64,000 nucleotides of DNA, from contig NZ_JADQDM010000005.1 in NCBI RefSeq assembly GCF_015694525.1, forward strand, positions 62,001-126,000, read 5' to 3'. This stretch comes from Hymenobacter ruricola. Lineage in GTDB: Bacteria > Bacteroidota > Bacteroidia > Cytophagales > Hymenobacteraceae. Positions 49,925 to 57,361 of the stretch are shown here, piece after piece; position 1 is the first letter of the stretch, and every line of letters begins with the position of its first letter. The notes under the pieces were generated by a model, which was not told where the DNA came from, ran no database searches, and saw only the letters and a list, made by a program, of their open reading frames with translations. Position numbers and translations under genes: made by a program.

Positions 49925-50908
49925 ATGTCCATTACAAGCCCACTTGCCGGGCTACATCAGGTTCTATTAACTGTTCGCGCCTCGGCTCAGGTCCATGCTG
50001 AAATGCTGCGTAAAAGTGAAGCTGCCACTCGTGCTGCACTCATCGAACCCGTCTTACGTGCATTGGGCTGGGATACCGAAAACGTGCAAATGGTTGAGCC
50101 AGAAAAAACCATTAACACAGCTTGGAGAGCAGATTATGCTCTAAACAACTCTGCTGGCAAAATTGACCTCTTATTAGAGGCCAAATGCTTAGGTTCAAAC
50201 CTAGAGAAATTCGCTGTTGTACAACAATTATTGAGTTATGCTTTTGGATTCGACGTGTTAAAAGTCGTTCTGTCTGACGGCATTAATTGGCACTTCTACC
50301 GCGAGTTTAAACCCGGCCATTCTGCTTCCGACTTTCACTTCAACTTGCTCGAAGACGACACCATTTACTGTGCTTTGCAACTCATACAATGGCTCGACGC
50401 AGCCCAAAGCGGACATGGTATAACCACAGTTTCGAGCGGACCTGCTAAAAGTAATTCATCAGCCTTAGTATCTACTAAAGACGTTGCTCAGGCGCAGCAA
50501 GCACGTATTGCAGTTTTAAAGAAGAATCGTAATGATGACTTCACCGATTTAGCCCAGCTACATCTGCCCTCACTTAAGCCTGGCCAAAAACCTGAGAAGC
50601 TCAGGCTTCCTAACGGCAATATCAATTCTGTTTTTACTTGGAAGGACATACTACTTGAGGTATGTTGCTTGGTGCTGGCTACTAATCCGAACCTTCACCT
50701 TCCATTGCCAGACAAAGCTGGCAAAAAACGTTTTCTCATTTCTAACACAAAACCAGAAAAGGGTTCGAGCACCCTCGCCTCTTATAATGGACAGTCCGTT
50801 TTTATTGGCACTCATTATAGCGCAGCCGATTGCGTTGCCAATGCACTTTATGCGTTGTCGCAGTTGCCAGCAAATCAAAAAAAAGTGAGCCTCGCCGTGA
50901 GCTTTTAG
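49925..50908 (+). CDS. Orphan type I restriction HsdR-N-like (PD-(D/E)xK) protein in an AT-rich patch
   Basis: 327 residues from ATG 49925. The N-terminal half resembles the nuclease domain of type I restriction subunits (HSDR_N): 'ATRAALIEPVLRALGWD', 'WRADYALNNSAGKIDLLLEA' with Asp70 and Glu85-Ala-Lys87 forming a PD-(D/E)xK site, then 'VVQQLLSYAFGFDVLKVVLS'. There is no helicase domain and no hsdM or hsdS next to it. The C-terminal half (200-327) is unfamiliar, ending in a compact domain ('QSVFIGTHYSAADCVANALY'). GC is about 40-48% in sampled lines, against over 70% in neighbours, which suggests recent acquisition. It may be a nuclease-fold defence protein or a predicted type I R-like protein of unknown role. 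Confidence 0.78.
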   Translation: MSITSPLAGLHQVLLTVRASAQVHAEMLRKSEAATRAALIEPVLRALGWDTENVQMVEPEKTINTAWRADYALNNSAGKIDLLLEAKCLGSNLEKFAVVQQLLSYAFGFDVLKVVLSDGINWHFYREFKPGHSASDFHFNLLEDDTIYCALQLIQWLDAAQSGHGITTVSSGPAKSNSSALVSTKDVAQAQQARIAVLKKNRNDDFTDLAQLHLPSLKPGQKPEKLRLPNGNINSVFTWKDILLEVCCLVLATNPNLHLPLPDKAGKKRFLISNTKPEKGSSTLASYNGQSVFIGTHYSAADCVANALYALSQLPANQKKVSLAVSF

Positions 50909-50959
50909 AGCAATTTAAAATTCATCGAAGCGTCTTGGCATCATAACTCATCTTCCCCT

Positions 50960-52354
50960 ATGTCCACGCTCCTTCGCCTTTGCCTTGCCGCCGCTGCCGC
51001 GCTGCTCAGCAGCTTCGGTGCCTGCGCCCAAACGGCCCGGCCCAGCCTCACCGGCGACTGGACAGGCGCAGTCGGACCCATCGATTTCATCCTGCACCTC
51101 ACCGACCCGGCCACCGGCCCACGCACGGCCACGCTCGACATCCCGGCGCAAGGTGCGAAAGGCCTGCCCATTCAGTTCACCGCGCCGGACGACAGCGTGT
51201 ACCTGCGCCTGGCCCAGCCCACCGCTCAGTTCGCCGGCCGCCGCTCGGCCGATGGCCAGCAGCTGGTGGGCGAGTGGCAGCAGGGCCTGCGGGCATTTCC
51301 GCTCACCCTCACCCGCGGAGGAGCGGCCAAACCGGCGGCGCGCCGCCCCCAAACGCCGCAGCCGCCCTTCCCCTACCAGTCGGCCGACGTCACCTTCCGC
51401 AACGAAAAAGCCGGCGTGACCCTGGCCGGCACCTACACCGTACCGGCCGACAAAGGTCCTTTTCCCGCTGTGGTGCTCCTCACCGGTTCGGGCCCCGAAG
51501 ACCGCAACGAAACCATCTTCGGCCACCAGCCTTTCGCGGTGCTGGCCGACTACCTCACCCGCCACGGCGTGGCCGTGCTGCGCTTCGATGACCGCGGCGT
51601 GGGCCAGAGCGGCGGCACCCAACAAGGCCTGACCAGCGCCGACTACACCACCGACGCCCAGGCCGCCCTGACTTGGCTGCGCGCCCAGCCAGGCATTCGC
51701 AAAAACCAGGTGGGCGCGCTGGGCCACAGCGAAGGCGGCACGGCGGCCATTGGGGCTGCCATTCAGCCGGCCGGGCCCGATTTTCTGGTGCTGCTGGCGG
51801 CGCCCGGCATTGCCGGCGATGAGCTGATAGTGCAGCAGGTGCTGGGGCTGGCCAAGCTGAGCGGGGTCGACGCCGTGCAATTACTGTCCGTGGAAAAGGC
51901 CCAGCGGCAAGTCATACAAGTTGTGGAGCAGAACCCCGACAACGCCCAGGCCCGCGCCAAGCTGCGCCCACTCCTCAATCATGGCAACTCCACCGACCCT
52001 GCTTTTCTGGCCCAGGTAGAGGCGCAAATCGATGTGGCCACTTCGCCCTTCTACCGCCACTTGCTGGCCGACCGCCCGGCCCAAACCCTGCCCAAGGTGC
52101 ACTGCCCGGTGCTGGCGTTGGGCGGCAGCAAGGACGTGCAGGTGCCCGCCACCCCCAACCTGGCCGCCACGGCAGCGGCCTTAAAAGCCGGCGGCAACCG
52201 CGACGTGACGGCGAAGGAATTGCCCGGCCTGAATCATCTTTTTCAAACGGCCAACACCGGCGGGCCGGATGAGTACGGCACTATCGAAGAGACTTTTTCG
52301 CCGGCAGCCCTCCGGCTTATCGGCGACTGGATAGCGCAACACACCAGGAAGTAG
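50960..52354 (+). CDS. Exported alpha/beta hydrolase (active-site Ser present)
   Basis: A 464-residue protein. Signal peptide 1-23 (cut after ACA), a small beta domain about 30-120 ('LTGDWTGAVGPIDFILHLTD'), then an alpha/beta-hydrolase domain: 'FPAVVLLTGSGPEDRNETIF', 'GVAVLRFDDRGVGQSGG', nucleophile Ser257 in 'GALGHSEGGTAA', Asp in 'GGSKDVQVPA' and His in 'GLNHLFQTA'. It resembles secreted S9/dienelactone-type esterases or peptidases common in Bacteroidota. The substrate is unknown. It is paralogous to the next gene and is followed by a terminator. Confidence 0.88.
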   Translation: MSTLLRLCLAAAAALLSSFGACAQTARPSLTGDWTGAVGPIDFILHLTDPATGPRTATLDIPAQGAKGLPIQFTAPDDSVYLRLAQPTAQFAGRRSADGQQLVGEWQQGLRAFPLTLTRGGAAKPAARRPQTPQPPFPYQSADVTFRNEKAGVTLAGTYTVPADKGPFPAVVLLTGSGPEDRNETIFGHQPFAVLADYLTRHGVAVLRFDDRGVGQSGGTQQGLTSADYTTDAQAALTWLRAQPGIRKNQVGALGHSEGGTAAIGAAIQPAGPDFLVLLAAPGIAGDELIVQQVLGLAKLSGVDAVQLLSVEKAQRQVIQVVEQNPDNAQARAKLRPLLNHGNSTDPAFLAQVEAQIDVATSPFYRHLLADRPAQTLPKVHCPVLALGGSKDVQVPATPNLAATAAALKAGGNRDVTAKELPGLNHLFQTANTGGPDEYGTIEETFSPAALRLIGDWIAQHTRK

Positions 52355-52383
52355 CCGAGGGCTAAGTCTGGAATTTGCCCCTG

Positions 52384-52412
52384 AAGGCTGCTCCGCTTGA
52401 GCGGCCTTTTTT
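52384..52412 (+). terminator. Rho-independent-type terminator
   Basis: Stem AAGGCtGCTC (52384-52393) / GAGCgGCCTT (52399-52408) with one mismatch and a 5-base loop, followed by a T-run, 30 bp past the first hydrolase. Confidence 0.8.
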
Positions 52413-52530
52413 ATTTCAAAACCGGCTGAATTAAAGTTCTTCGTTAGGCATTCGCCCTAATCTTTGTTGTACTTTTCAGTTTAGCTTTGCTTTAATAAGC
52501 TATTCAGCCTCCGTTTTATTGTCTGATTCC

Positions 52531-54012
52531 ATGATACGATTTATACAAGCCGCGTTGTTTTTGCTGGTTTCGATTATCCCGTTCTCCGGGGCACTGGCGG
52601 CTCCGCCGGTCCCGGCCCCGCTCAACGGCCAGTGGCGAGGCCCCTTGAAGCTGCTGGGGGGCGAAATCACCATCGTTATTACCATTGTGCCGCTCACCAA
52701 CGGCACTTACTACGCGGCCCTCGACGCCCCCCAGCAGCGCATCAGCCGCATGCCGGTGGATGTGGAAGTGAAAGACGACAACCTCACCTTGCGCATTGAG
52801 CAGGCGGGAAGCAGCTTCGTGGGGAAAATTCAGGACGAGGGCGCCACCCTCAGCGGCACCTGGAAGCAACCCGGCGTGACGGCGCCCATGGTGCTGAAGC
52901 GGGCCATGGCATCGGCGCAGGCCGCCACCAAATTCAAAGCCGCGCCGCCCTACCGCCAAACCGACATCACCTTCACCAACCCCGCCACCAAGCAGCGCCT
53001 GGCTGGCACGCTCACGGTGCCGGCCGGCGAAGGCCCCTTCGCGGGCGTGGTGCTGCTCTCCGACTCGGGCCCGCAGAGCCGCGAGGTAGAAGTGCCCGGC
53101 TATCGCATGTTTGGCCAGCTGGCCGACTACCTCACCCGCCACGGCGTGGCCGTGCTGCGCTTCGACGACCGCGGCGTGGGCAAGTCGGGCGGCACCTACG
53201 CCAACGCCACCACCGCCGACCTGGTGACCGATGCCCAGGCGGCGCTGGCGTACCTGCGCACCAGCCCGCTGGTGTCGGCGCACCGCGTGGGCTTGCTGGG
53301 CCACGGCGAGGGCGCCAACGTGGCCCTGCTGGCCGCGGCCGGGCCGGGCCGGGCCCCGGCGTTTGTGGTGTCGCTGGCGGGCTACGGCCAAACGGGCTAC
53401 GACGTGCTGCTGCGCCAGCAGGGCGAAATCATGCGCCTCATCGGCGCCGACCCGGCCCAGGTGAAAGCCGCGCAGGACGTGTACCAGCGCACGGTGAACG
53501 TCATCCGCCAGACGCCCGACAATGCCGCGGCCCGCACCAAGGTGGCCGCGCTGCTGGCCGGCGCCAACATGGGCCTCGACGGCAGCATGGCCCGCGCCCG
53601 CGCCGTGCAGCTCACCTCGCCCTGGGCCCGCTATTTCTTCGACTTTGACCCGCAGGCCAAGCTCGACAAGGTGCAGTGCTCGGTGCTGCTGCTCAACGGC
53701 ACCGCCGACTTGCAGGTGTCGGTTCGGCGCAACATGGCGCCGCTCTACAAGGCCCTGCGCCACGCCAAGCGCACGGCCACTTCCTACAAGCTCAACGGCG
53801 TGAACCACCTGTTTCAGGCCCCGCCGGCCCAGTGGCCGCTGGTGAACGCGGCCCCGCAGGCCGTCTTCTCTCCCGAGGCGTTAAAGCTGGTATACGGCTG
53901 GATATCTTCGGAAACCAGGCTGCCGGGCGGTCCCGTGCCCGTCACGGTGAAGCGCCCCGGCCCCGCCCGCAAGGTGAACCGCACGCCCAGCACCAACCGC
54001 ACGCGCAGCTAG
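52531..54012 (+). CDS. Exported alpha/beta-hydrolase-like protein with nucleophile Ser replaced by Gly
   Basis: 493 residues from ATG 52531. Signal peptide 1-24, beta domain about 28-125 ('LNGQWRGPLKLLGGEITIVI'), then a hydrolase domain parallel to the preceding paralogue: 'GVAVLRFDDRGVGKSGG', 'VGLLGHGEGANVALLAAAGP', 'LNGTADLQVSVRR', 'GVNHLFQAP'. The nucleophile elbow is GHGEG: codon GGC at 53305-53307 encodes Gly259 where the paralogue has Ser. The Asp and His equivalents remain. It is therefore probably catalytically inactive as a serine hydrolase, or uses another mechanism. It ends with a basic, Thr/Arg-rich tail. Confidence 0.85.
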   Translation: MIRFIQAALFLLVSIIPFSGALAAPPVPAPLNGQWRGPLKLLGGEITIVITIVPLTNGTYYAALDAPQQRISRMPVDVEVKDDNLTLRIEQAGSSFVGKIQDEGATLSGTWKQPGVTAPMVLKRAMASAQAATKFKAAPPYRQTDITFTNPATKQRLAGTLTVPAGEGPFAGVVLLSDSGPQSREVEVPGYRMFGQLADYLTRHGVAVLRFDDRGVGKSGGTYANATTADLVTDAQAALAYLRTSPLVSAHRVGLLGHGEGANVALLAAAGPGRAPAFVVSLAGYGQTGYDVLLRQQGEIMRLIGADPAQVKAAQDVYQRTVNVIRQTPDNAAARTKVAALLAGANMGLDGSMARARAVQLTSPWARYFFDFDPQAKLDKVQCSVLLLNGTADLQVSVRRNMAPLYKALRHAKRTATSYKLNGVNHLFQAPPAQWPLVNAAPQAVFSPEALKLVYGWISSETRLPGGPVPVTVKRPGPARKVNRTPSTNRTRS

Positions 54013-54163
54013 GCCCGGGGCAGCGCGCCCCCGCCGGGGTAGCCGAACTGCGGGGTAGCAGAACTGATAGATTTATTCCTATCATTGCGCAGTGCCAGCC
54101 TAAAGAACTGGCTTTCTGCTCTCCTTCTACCCCCCTGGAGCCGCCCGCCGGCCCCGCCCGCGC

Positions 54164-55216
54164 ATGGCAGTTCCCTCCCCTCCCCGCCCCCGCTGGTCCT
54201 GGGCCGACTCGCGCCCCATGCGCTGGGTGCGCCGCTCCTTCGGCTACTCGCGCGGCGAGGCCAAGGGGCTGGCCGGCCTGCTGGCGCTGATGCTGCTGAC
54301 CATTGTGGCACCCGTTGTGCTGCGGCCCGAGCTGCCCGTGTACCTGCCCGCAGCCGACCAGAAAGGCGTGAACGAAATGGCCGCGCAGCTCAAAGACCAC
54401 CGCACGATGGAGCAGGGCTTTGCCTCCCGCTACCCCAAACGCGAGTACCAGAAATTTGAGCGCCGTGGCCCGCGCTACCCGGTGGTGGCGCAGGTAAAAC
54501 TGGCGCCCTTCGACCCCAACCAATTGACGGCCGAAGGCTGGGAGGCGCGCGGTGTGCCGCACTTTGTGGCGGCCCGCATGGTGAAATACGGCCAGGCCGC
54601 CGGCGGCTTCAAGGCCAAGGCGCAGGTGAAGAAAATGTACGGGCTGGAAGACTCCGTGTACCAGCGGCTGGCCCCGTTCATGCAGCTGCCCGACGAAGCG
54701 CCCAGGCGCGACTACGCCGCCAACCAGCCGGGACCGGACGGCAAGTTCCCGCCATTTGCCGCAGGCGACGCCACGGCCAGCAAGTTTCCACGCAAGCCCC
54801 GCAACCTCCAGCCCTTCGACCTGAACCAGGCCGACACCACCCAGCTGATGCAGATTCGCGGCATTGGCGCAGGCCGGGCCCGGTGGGTGGTGAAGTACCG
54901 TAACCAGTTGGGCGGCTACCTGCGGAAAGACCAGCTCGACGAAGTATTTGTGCTGCGCGATGCGCCCGACCTGCGCGACAGCCTCAAGAAATACACGTTT
55001 GTTTCGCCCAGCTTTGCCCCCAAAACGCTGAACGTGAACACGGCCACCTTCGATGAAATGTATTTGCAGCCCTACATCGGCAAGCCGCGGGCGCGCCTGA
55101 TTGTGGCCTACCGGCAACAGCACGGGCCCTTTAAGACGGTGGAGGATTTGAAGCAGGTCCCGGTTCTGAAGCCGGCGGACATTGAGAAGATGCGGCCTTA
55201 TCTACGCTTTGAATAG
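54164..55216 (+). CDS. ComEA-like helix-hairpin-helix membrane protein
   Basis: 350 residues. N-terminal cytoplasmic basic segment, one transmembrane helix ('GLAGLLALMLLTIVAPVVL', about 37-55), then three helix-hairpin-helix regions: 'PFDPNQLTAEGWEARGVPHF', 'PFDLNQADTTQLMQIRGIGA' with 'GRARWVVKYRNQLGGY', and 'LNVNTATFDEMYLQPYIGKP' with 'RARLIVAYRQQHGPF'. The pattern is that of ComEA-type DNA-binding proteins. In Bacteroidota such proteins are widespread and not firmly tied to competence. ATG 54164 is the only good start. Confidence 0.85.
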   Translation: MAVPSPPRPRWSWADSRPMRWVRRSFGYSRGEAKGLAGLLALMLLTIVAPVVLRPELPVYLPAADQKGVNEMAAQLKDHRTMEQGFASRYPKREYQKFERRGPRYPVVAQVKLAPFDPNQLTAEGWEARGVPHFVAARMVKYGQAAGGFKAKAQVKKMYGLEDSVYQRLAPFMQLPDEAPRRDYAANQPGPDGKFPPFAAGDATASKFPRKPRNLQPFDLNQADTTQLMQIRGIGAGRARWVVKYRNQLGGYLRKDQLDEVFVLRDAPDLRDSLKKYTFVSPSFAPKTLNVNTATFDEMYLQPYIGKPRARLIVAYRQQHGPFKTVEDLKQVPVLKPADIEKMRPYLRFE

Positions 55217-55449
55217 GCTTCGGATTTAGCGCTAAGGCTTGCCAGCCGGGTTGCGTAGTGCTTTAATCCCGCTGCAAGGTTGCTGTTGAAATGAGGAAGC
55301 ACCGGGTGCTTCAGCTGTGGTCTGAAATATTGGAGCCTCACCATAGTTCGCTATTTAATCCATTCGTTATCCGGCAAATAAGCTGAGGCCTTCTGCCAAC
55401 AATTCCTGCCCGAATCAAGTAGTATCAGTCCAGCCAACTCCCCAGCGCT

Positions 55450-56088
55450 ATGACTGACGATTTAACCCCCTCCCCCACGGGTTCCGACGAGCTTCCGTCT
55501 AACGACGGCCGCCGCACGTTCATGAAACAGGCCTCGGGGCTGCTGGGGCTGGCCCTGGCGCCGCCGCTGATGGGCCAGGCCGAGCGCCTCACGGCCATGT
55601 CCAAAAAGGTGGAAGGCGTGAGCGAGATGCGCCTCAAGGTGAACGGTGCCGTGCGCACCATCAAGGCCGAGCCGCGGGTGAGTTTGCTCGATGCGCTGCG
55701 CGAACACCTCGACCTGACCGGCTCCAAAAAAGGTTGCGACCACGGCCAGTGCGGCGCCTGCACCGTGCTGGTGGACGGCCGCCGCGTGAACAGCTGCCTC
55801 ACGCTGGCCGTGATGGCGCAGGGCAAGGAAATTACGACCGTGGAGGGTCTGGCCAAAGGCGAAGAACTGCACCCGCTGCAGCAAGCGTTTCTCGACCACG
55901 ACGGCTTCCAGTGCGGGTACTGCACGCCGGGCCAGCTCATGTCGGGCGTGGCCTGCCTCAAGGAAGGCCACGCCAAAACCGACGGCGACGTGCGCGAATG
56001 GCTGAGCGGCAACCTCTGCCGCTGCGGCGCTTATCCCAACATTGTGGCCGCCATTCGCGAGGTGGAAAAGAGCGGGTTTAAGGGGTAG
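55450..56088 (+). CDS. paoA: Aldehyde oxidoreductase [2Fe-2S] subunit, PaoA-like, Tat-exported
   Basis: A 212-residue iron-sulfur subunit. A twin-arginine signal 'GRRTFMKQASGLLGLALAPP' (Arg21-Arg22) predicts folded export. Plant-type [2Fe-2S] ligands are Cys96, Cys101, Cys104 and Cys116 ('GCDHGQCGACTVL', 'SCLTL'), and the second cluster has Cys155, Cys158, Cys190 and Cys192 ('CGYCTPGQ', 'NLCRCGAYPN'). It is the small subunit of a xanthine-oxidase-family enzyme and is closest in layout to PaoA/YagT. Its operon continues with the FAD and molybdenum subunits. Periplasmic aldehyde oxidation is the inferred role. Confidence 0.9.
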   Translation: MTDDLTPSPTGSDELPSNDGRRTFMKQASGLLGLALAPPLMGQAERLTAMSKKVEGVSEMRLKVNGAVRTIKAEPRVSLLDALREHLDLTGSKKGCDHGQCGACTVLVDGRRVNSCLTLAVMAQGKEITTVEGLAKGEELHPLQQAFLDHDGFQCGYCTPGQLMSGVACLKEGHAKTDGDVREWLSGNLCRCGAYPNIVAAIREVEKSGFKG

Positions 56089-56108
56089 TAATAGGGTGTG
56101 TATTAGCC

Positions 56109-56203
56109 CGTCATGTCGAGCGCAGCCGAGACATCTCGCGTGCCAGAGTAAATCAATCGTCAGACGATGCACGCGAGATGTCTCGACTGCGCTCGACATG
56201 ACG
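56109..56203. repeat. Long palindrome, family A copy 4
   Basis: 35-bp arms (56109-56143 and 56169-56203) with one mismatch and a 25-base loop, in the paoA-paoB gap. The core here is GTCGAGCGCAGCCGAGACATC, a variant of the family in which the GAAGC block reads GAGAC; both arms carry the variant. Confidence 0.88.
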
Positions 56204-56228
56204 TTTTTTCTGTAATCAGAAGCGAGTT

Positions 56229-57212
56229 ATGAACAACTTCTCCTACCTCCAGACCGCGCAGGCCAAAGACGCCACGGCCGCCGTGACCGGCACTAAAGGC
56301 GCCGCCTTCATCGCCGGCGGCACCACGCTACTCGATTTGATGAAGCTGAACGTGGAAAACCACAGCCAGCTGGTCGACATCAACCTGGTACCCTTCAAGG
56401 GCATTGAGCAGACGGCCGACGGCCTGCGCATCGGCGCGCTGGAGCGCATGAGCGACGTGGGCGAACACCCGCTGGTGGTGCAGAACTATCCGGCTGTGTC
56501 GCAGTCGCTGCTGCAAGCCGCCTCGCCACAGCTGCGCAACATGGCCAGCATCGGCGGCAATTTGCTGCAACGCACCCGCTGCGGCTACTTCCGCGACGTG
56601 GCGTTTCCGTGCAACAAGCGCAACCCCGGCTCGGGCTGCCCGGCCCAGGACGGCGAAAACCGTAACTTGGCCATCCTCGGCGGCAGCAAAGCCTGCATTG
56701 CCACCCATCCCGGCGACCTCAGCGTGGCCCTCGCGGCCCTCGATGCAGTGCTGCTGCTGGAAAACGCCAAAGGCAAGCAACGCCGCGTGCCGCTGGTCGA
56801 TTTTCACGTGGTACCCGGCACCACGCCCCAGCGCGAAACGGTGCTGGAGCCCGGCGAGCTGATTGTATCCGTGACGATACCGGCGGCCGCGCACGCCCGC
56901 AAGTCGATGTACTTGAAGGTGCGCGACCGGGCCTCGTATGCCTTCGCGCTGGCTTCGGCGGCGGTGGGGCTGGATGTGCAGGGCGGACAGATTCGCTCGG
57001 CGCGGGTGGCGCTGGGCGGTGTGGGCACCAAGCCCTGGCGCTCGGTGGCGGCCGAGAAAATTCTGACCGGTGCCCCGGCTACCGAAGCCACCTTCCGGGC
57101 CGCGGCCGCCGCGGCCGTGCGCGATGCCCAGCCGCGCGAGCAAAACCGTTTCAAAGTAGAGTTGGCCCAGAACACGCTGGTGCGGGCGCTGCTGGAATTG
57201 TCGGCGGCGTAG
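56229..57212 (+). CDS. paoB: Aldehyde oxidoreductase FAD subunit with extra [4Fe-4S] cluster, PaoB-like
   Basis: A 327-residue FAD-binding subunit. The pyrophosphate loop 'AAFIAGGTTLLDLMKLNVEN' and 'ASIGGNLLQRTRCGYFRDV' match the xanthine dehydrogenase FAD domain. Cys118, Cys128, Cys137 and Cys156 ('RTRCGYF', 'FPCNKRNPGSGC', 'SKACIATHPGDL') match the unusual [4Fe-4S] insertion of E. coli PaoB, which sets it apart from ordinary xanthine dehydrogenase FAD subunits. It hands electrons between the [2Fe-2S] subunit and the flavin. ATG 56229 follows the palindrome by 26 bp. Confidence 0.92.
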   Translation: MNNFSYLQTAQAKDATAAVTGTKGAAFIAGGTTLLDLMKLNVENHSQLVDINLVPFKGIEQTADGLRIGALERMSDVGEHPLVVQNYPAVSQSLLQAASPQLRNMASIGGNLLQRTRCGYFRDVAFPCNKRNPGSGCPAQDGENRNLAILGGSKACIATHPGDLSVALAALDAVLLLENAKGKQRRVPLVDFHVVPGTTPQRETVLEPGELIVSVTIPAAAHARKSMYLKVRDRASYAFALASAAVGLDVQGGQIRSARVALGGVGTKPWRSVAAEKILTGAPATEATFRAAAAAAVRDAQPREQNRFKVELAQNTLVRALLELSAA

Positions 57213-57232
57213 GCTGAACGGTTCCCTCAGGT

Positions 57233-57326
57233 CGTCATGCAGAGCGCAGCGAAGCATCTCTACCTCGGAAGTAAATCAATCGAGACAACGAAGCGGTAAA
57301 GATGCTTCGCTGCGCTCTGCATGACG
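57233..57326. repeat. Long palindrome, family A copy 5
   Basis: 32-bp arms (57233-57264 and 57295-57326) with one G:U-type mismatch and a 30-base loop, in the paoB-paoC gap. The sequence is nearly that of copy 1 (CATGCAGAGCGCAGCGAAGC). Confidence 0.88.
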
Positions 57327-57361
57327 GCCTGCCGGGTCGTTCTAACCAATATCAAACGGTC

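Noticed and set aside
47150..50908. A single 1,252-codon plus-strand frame.
   Set aside because: The first 925 codons are the antisense shadow of uvrA. Only the last 328 codons from ATG 49925, with different composition and a nuclease-domain signature, are a real gene.
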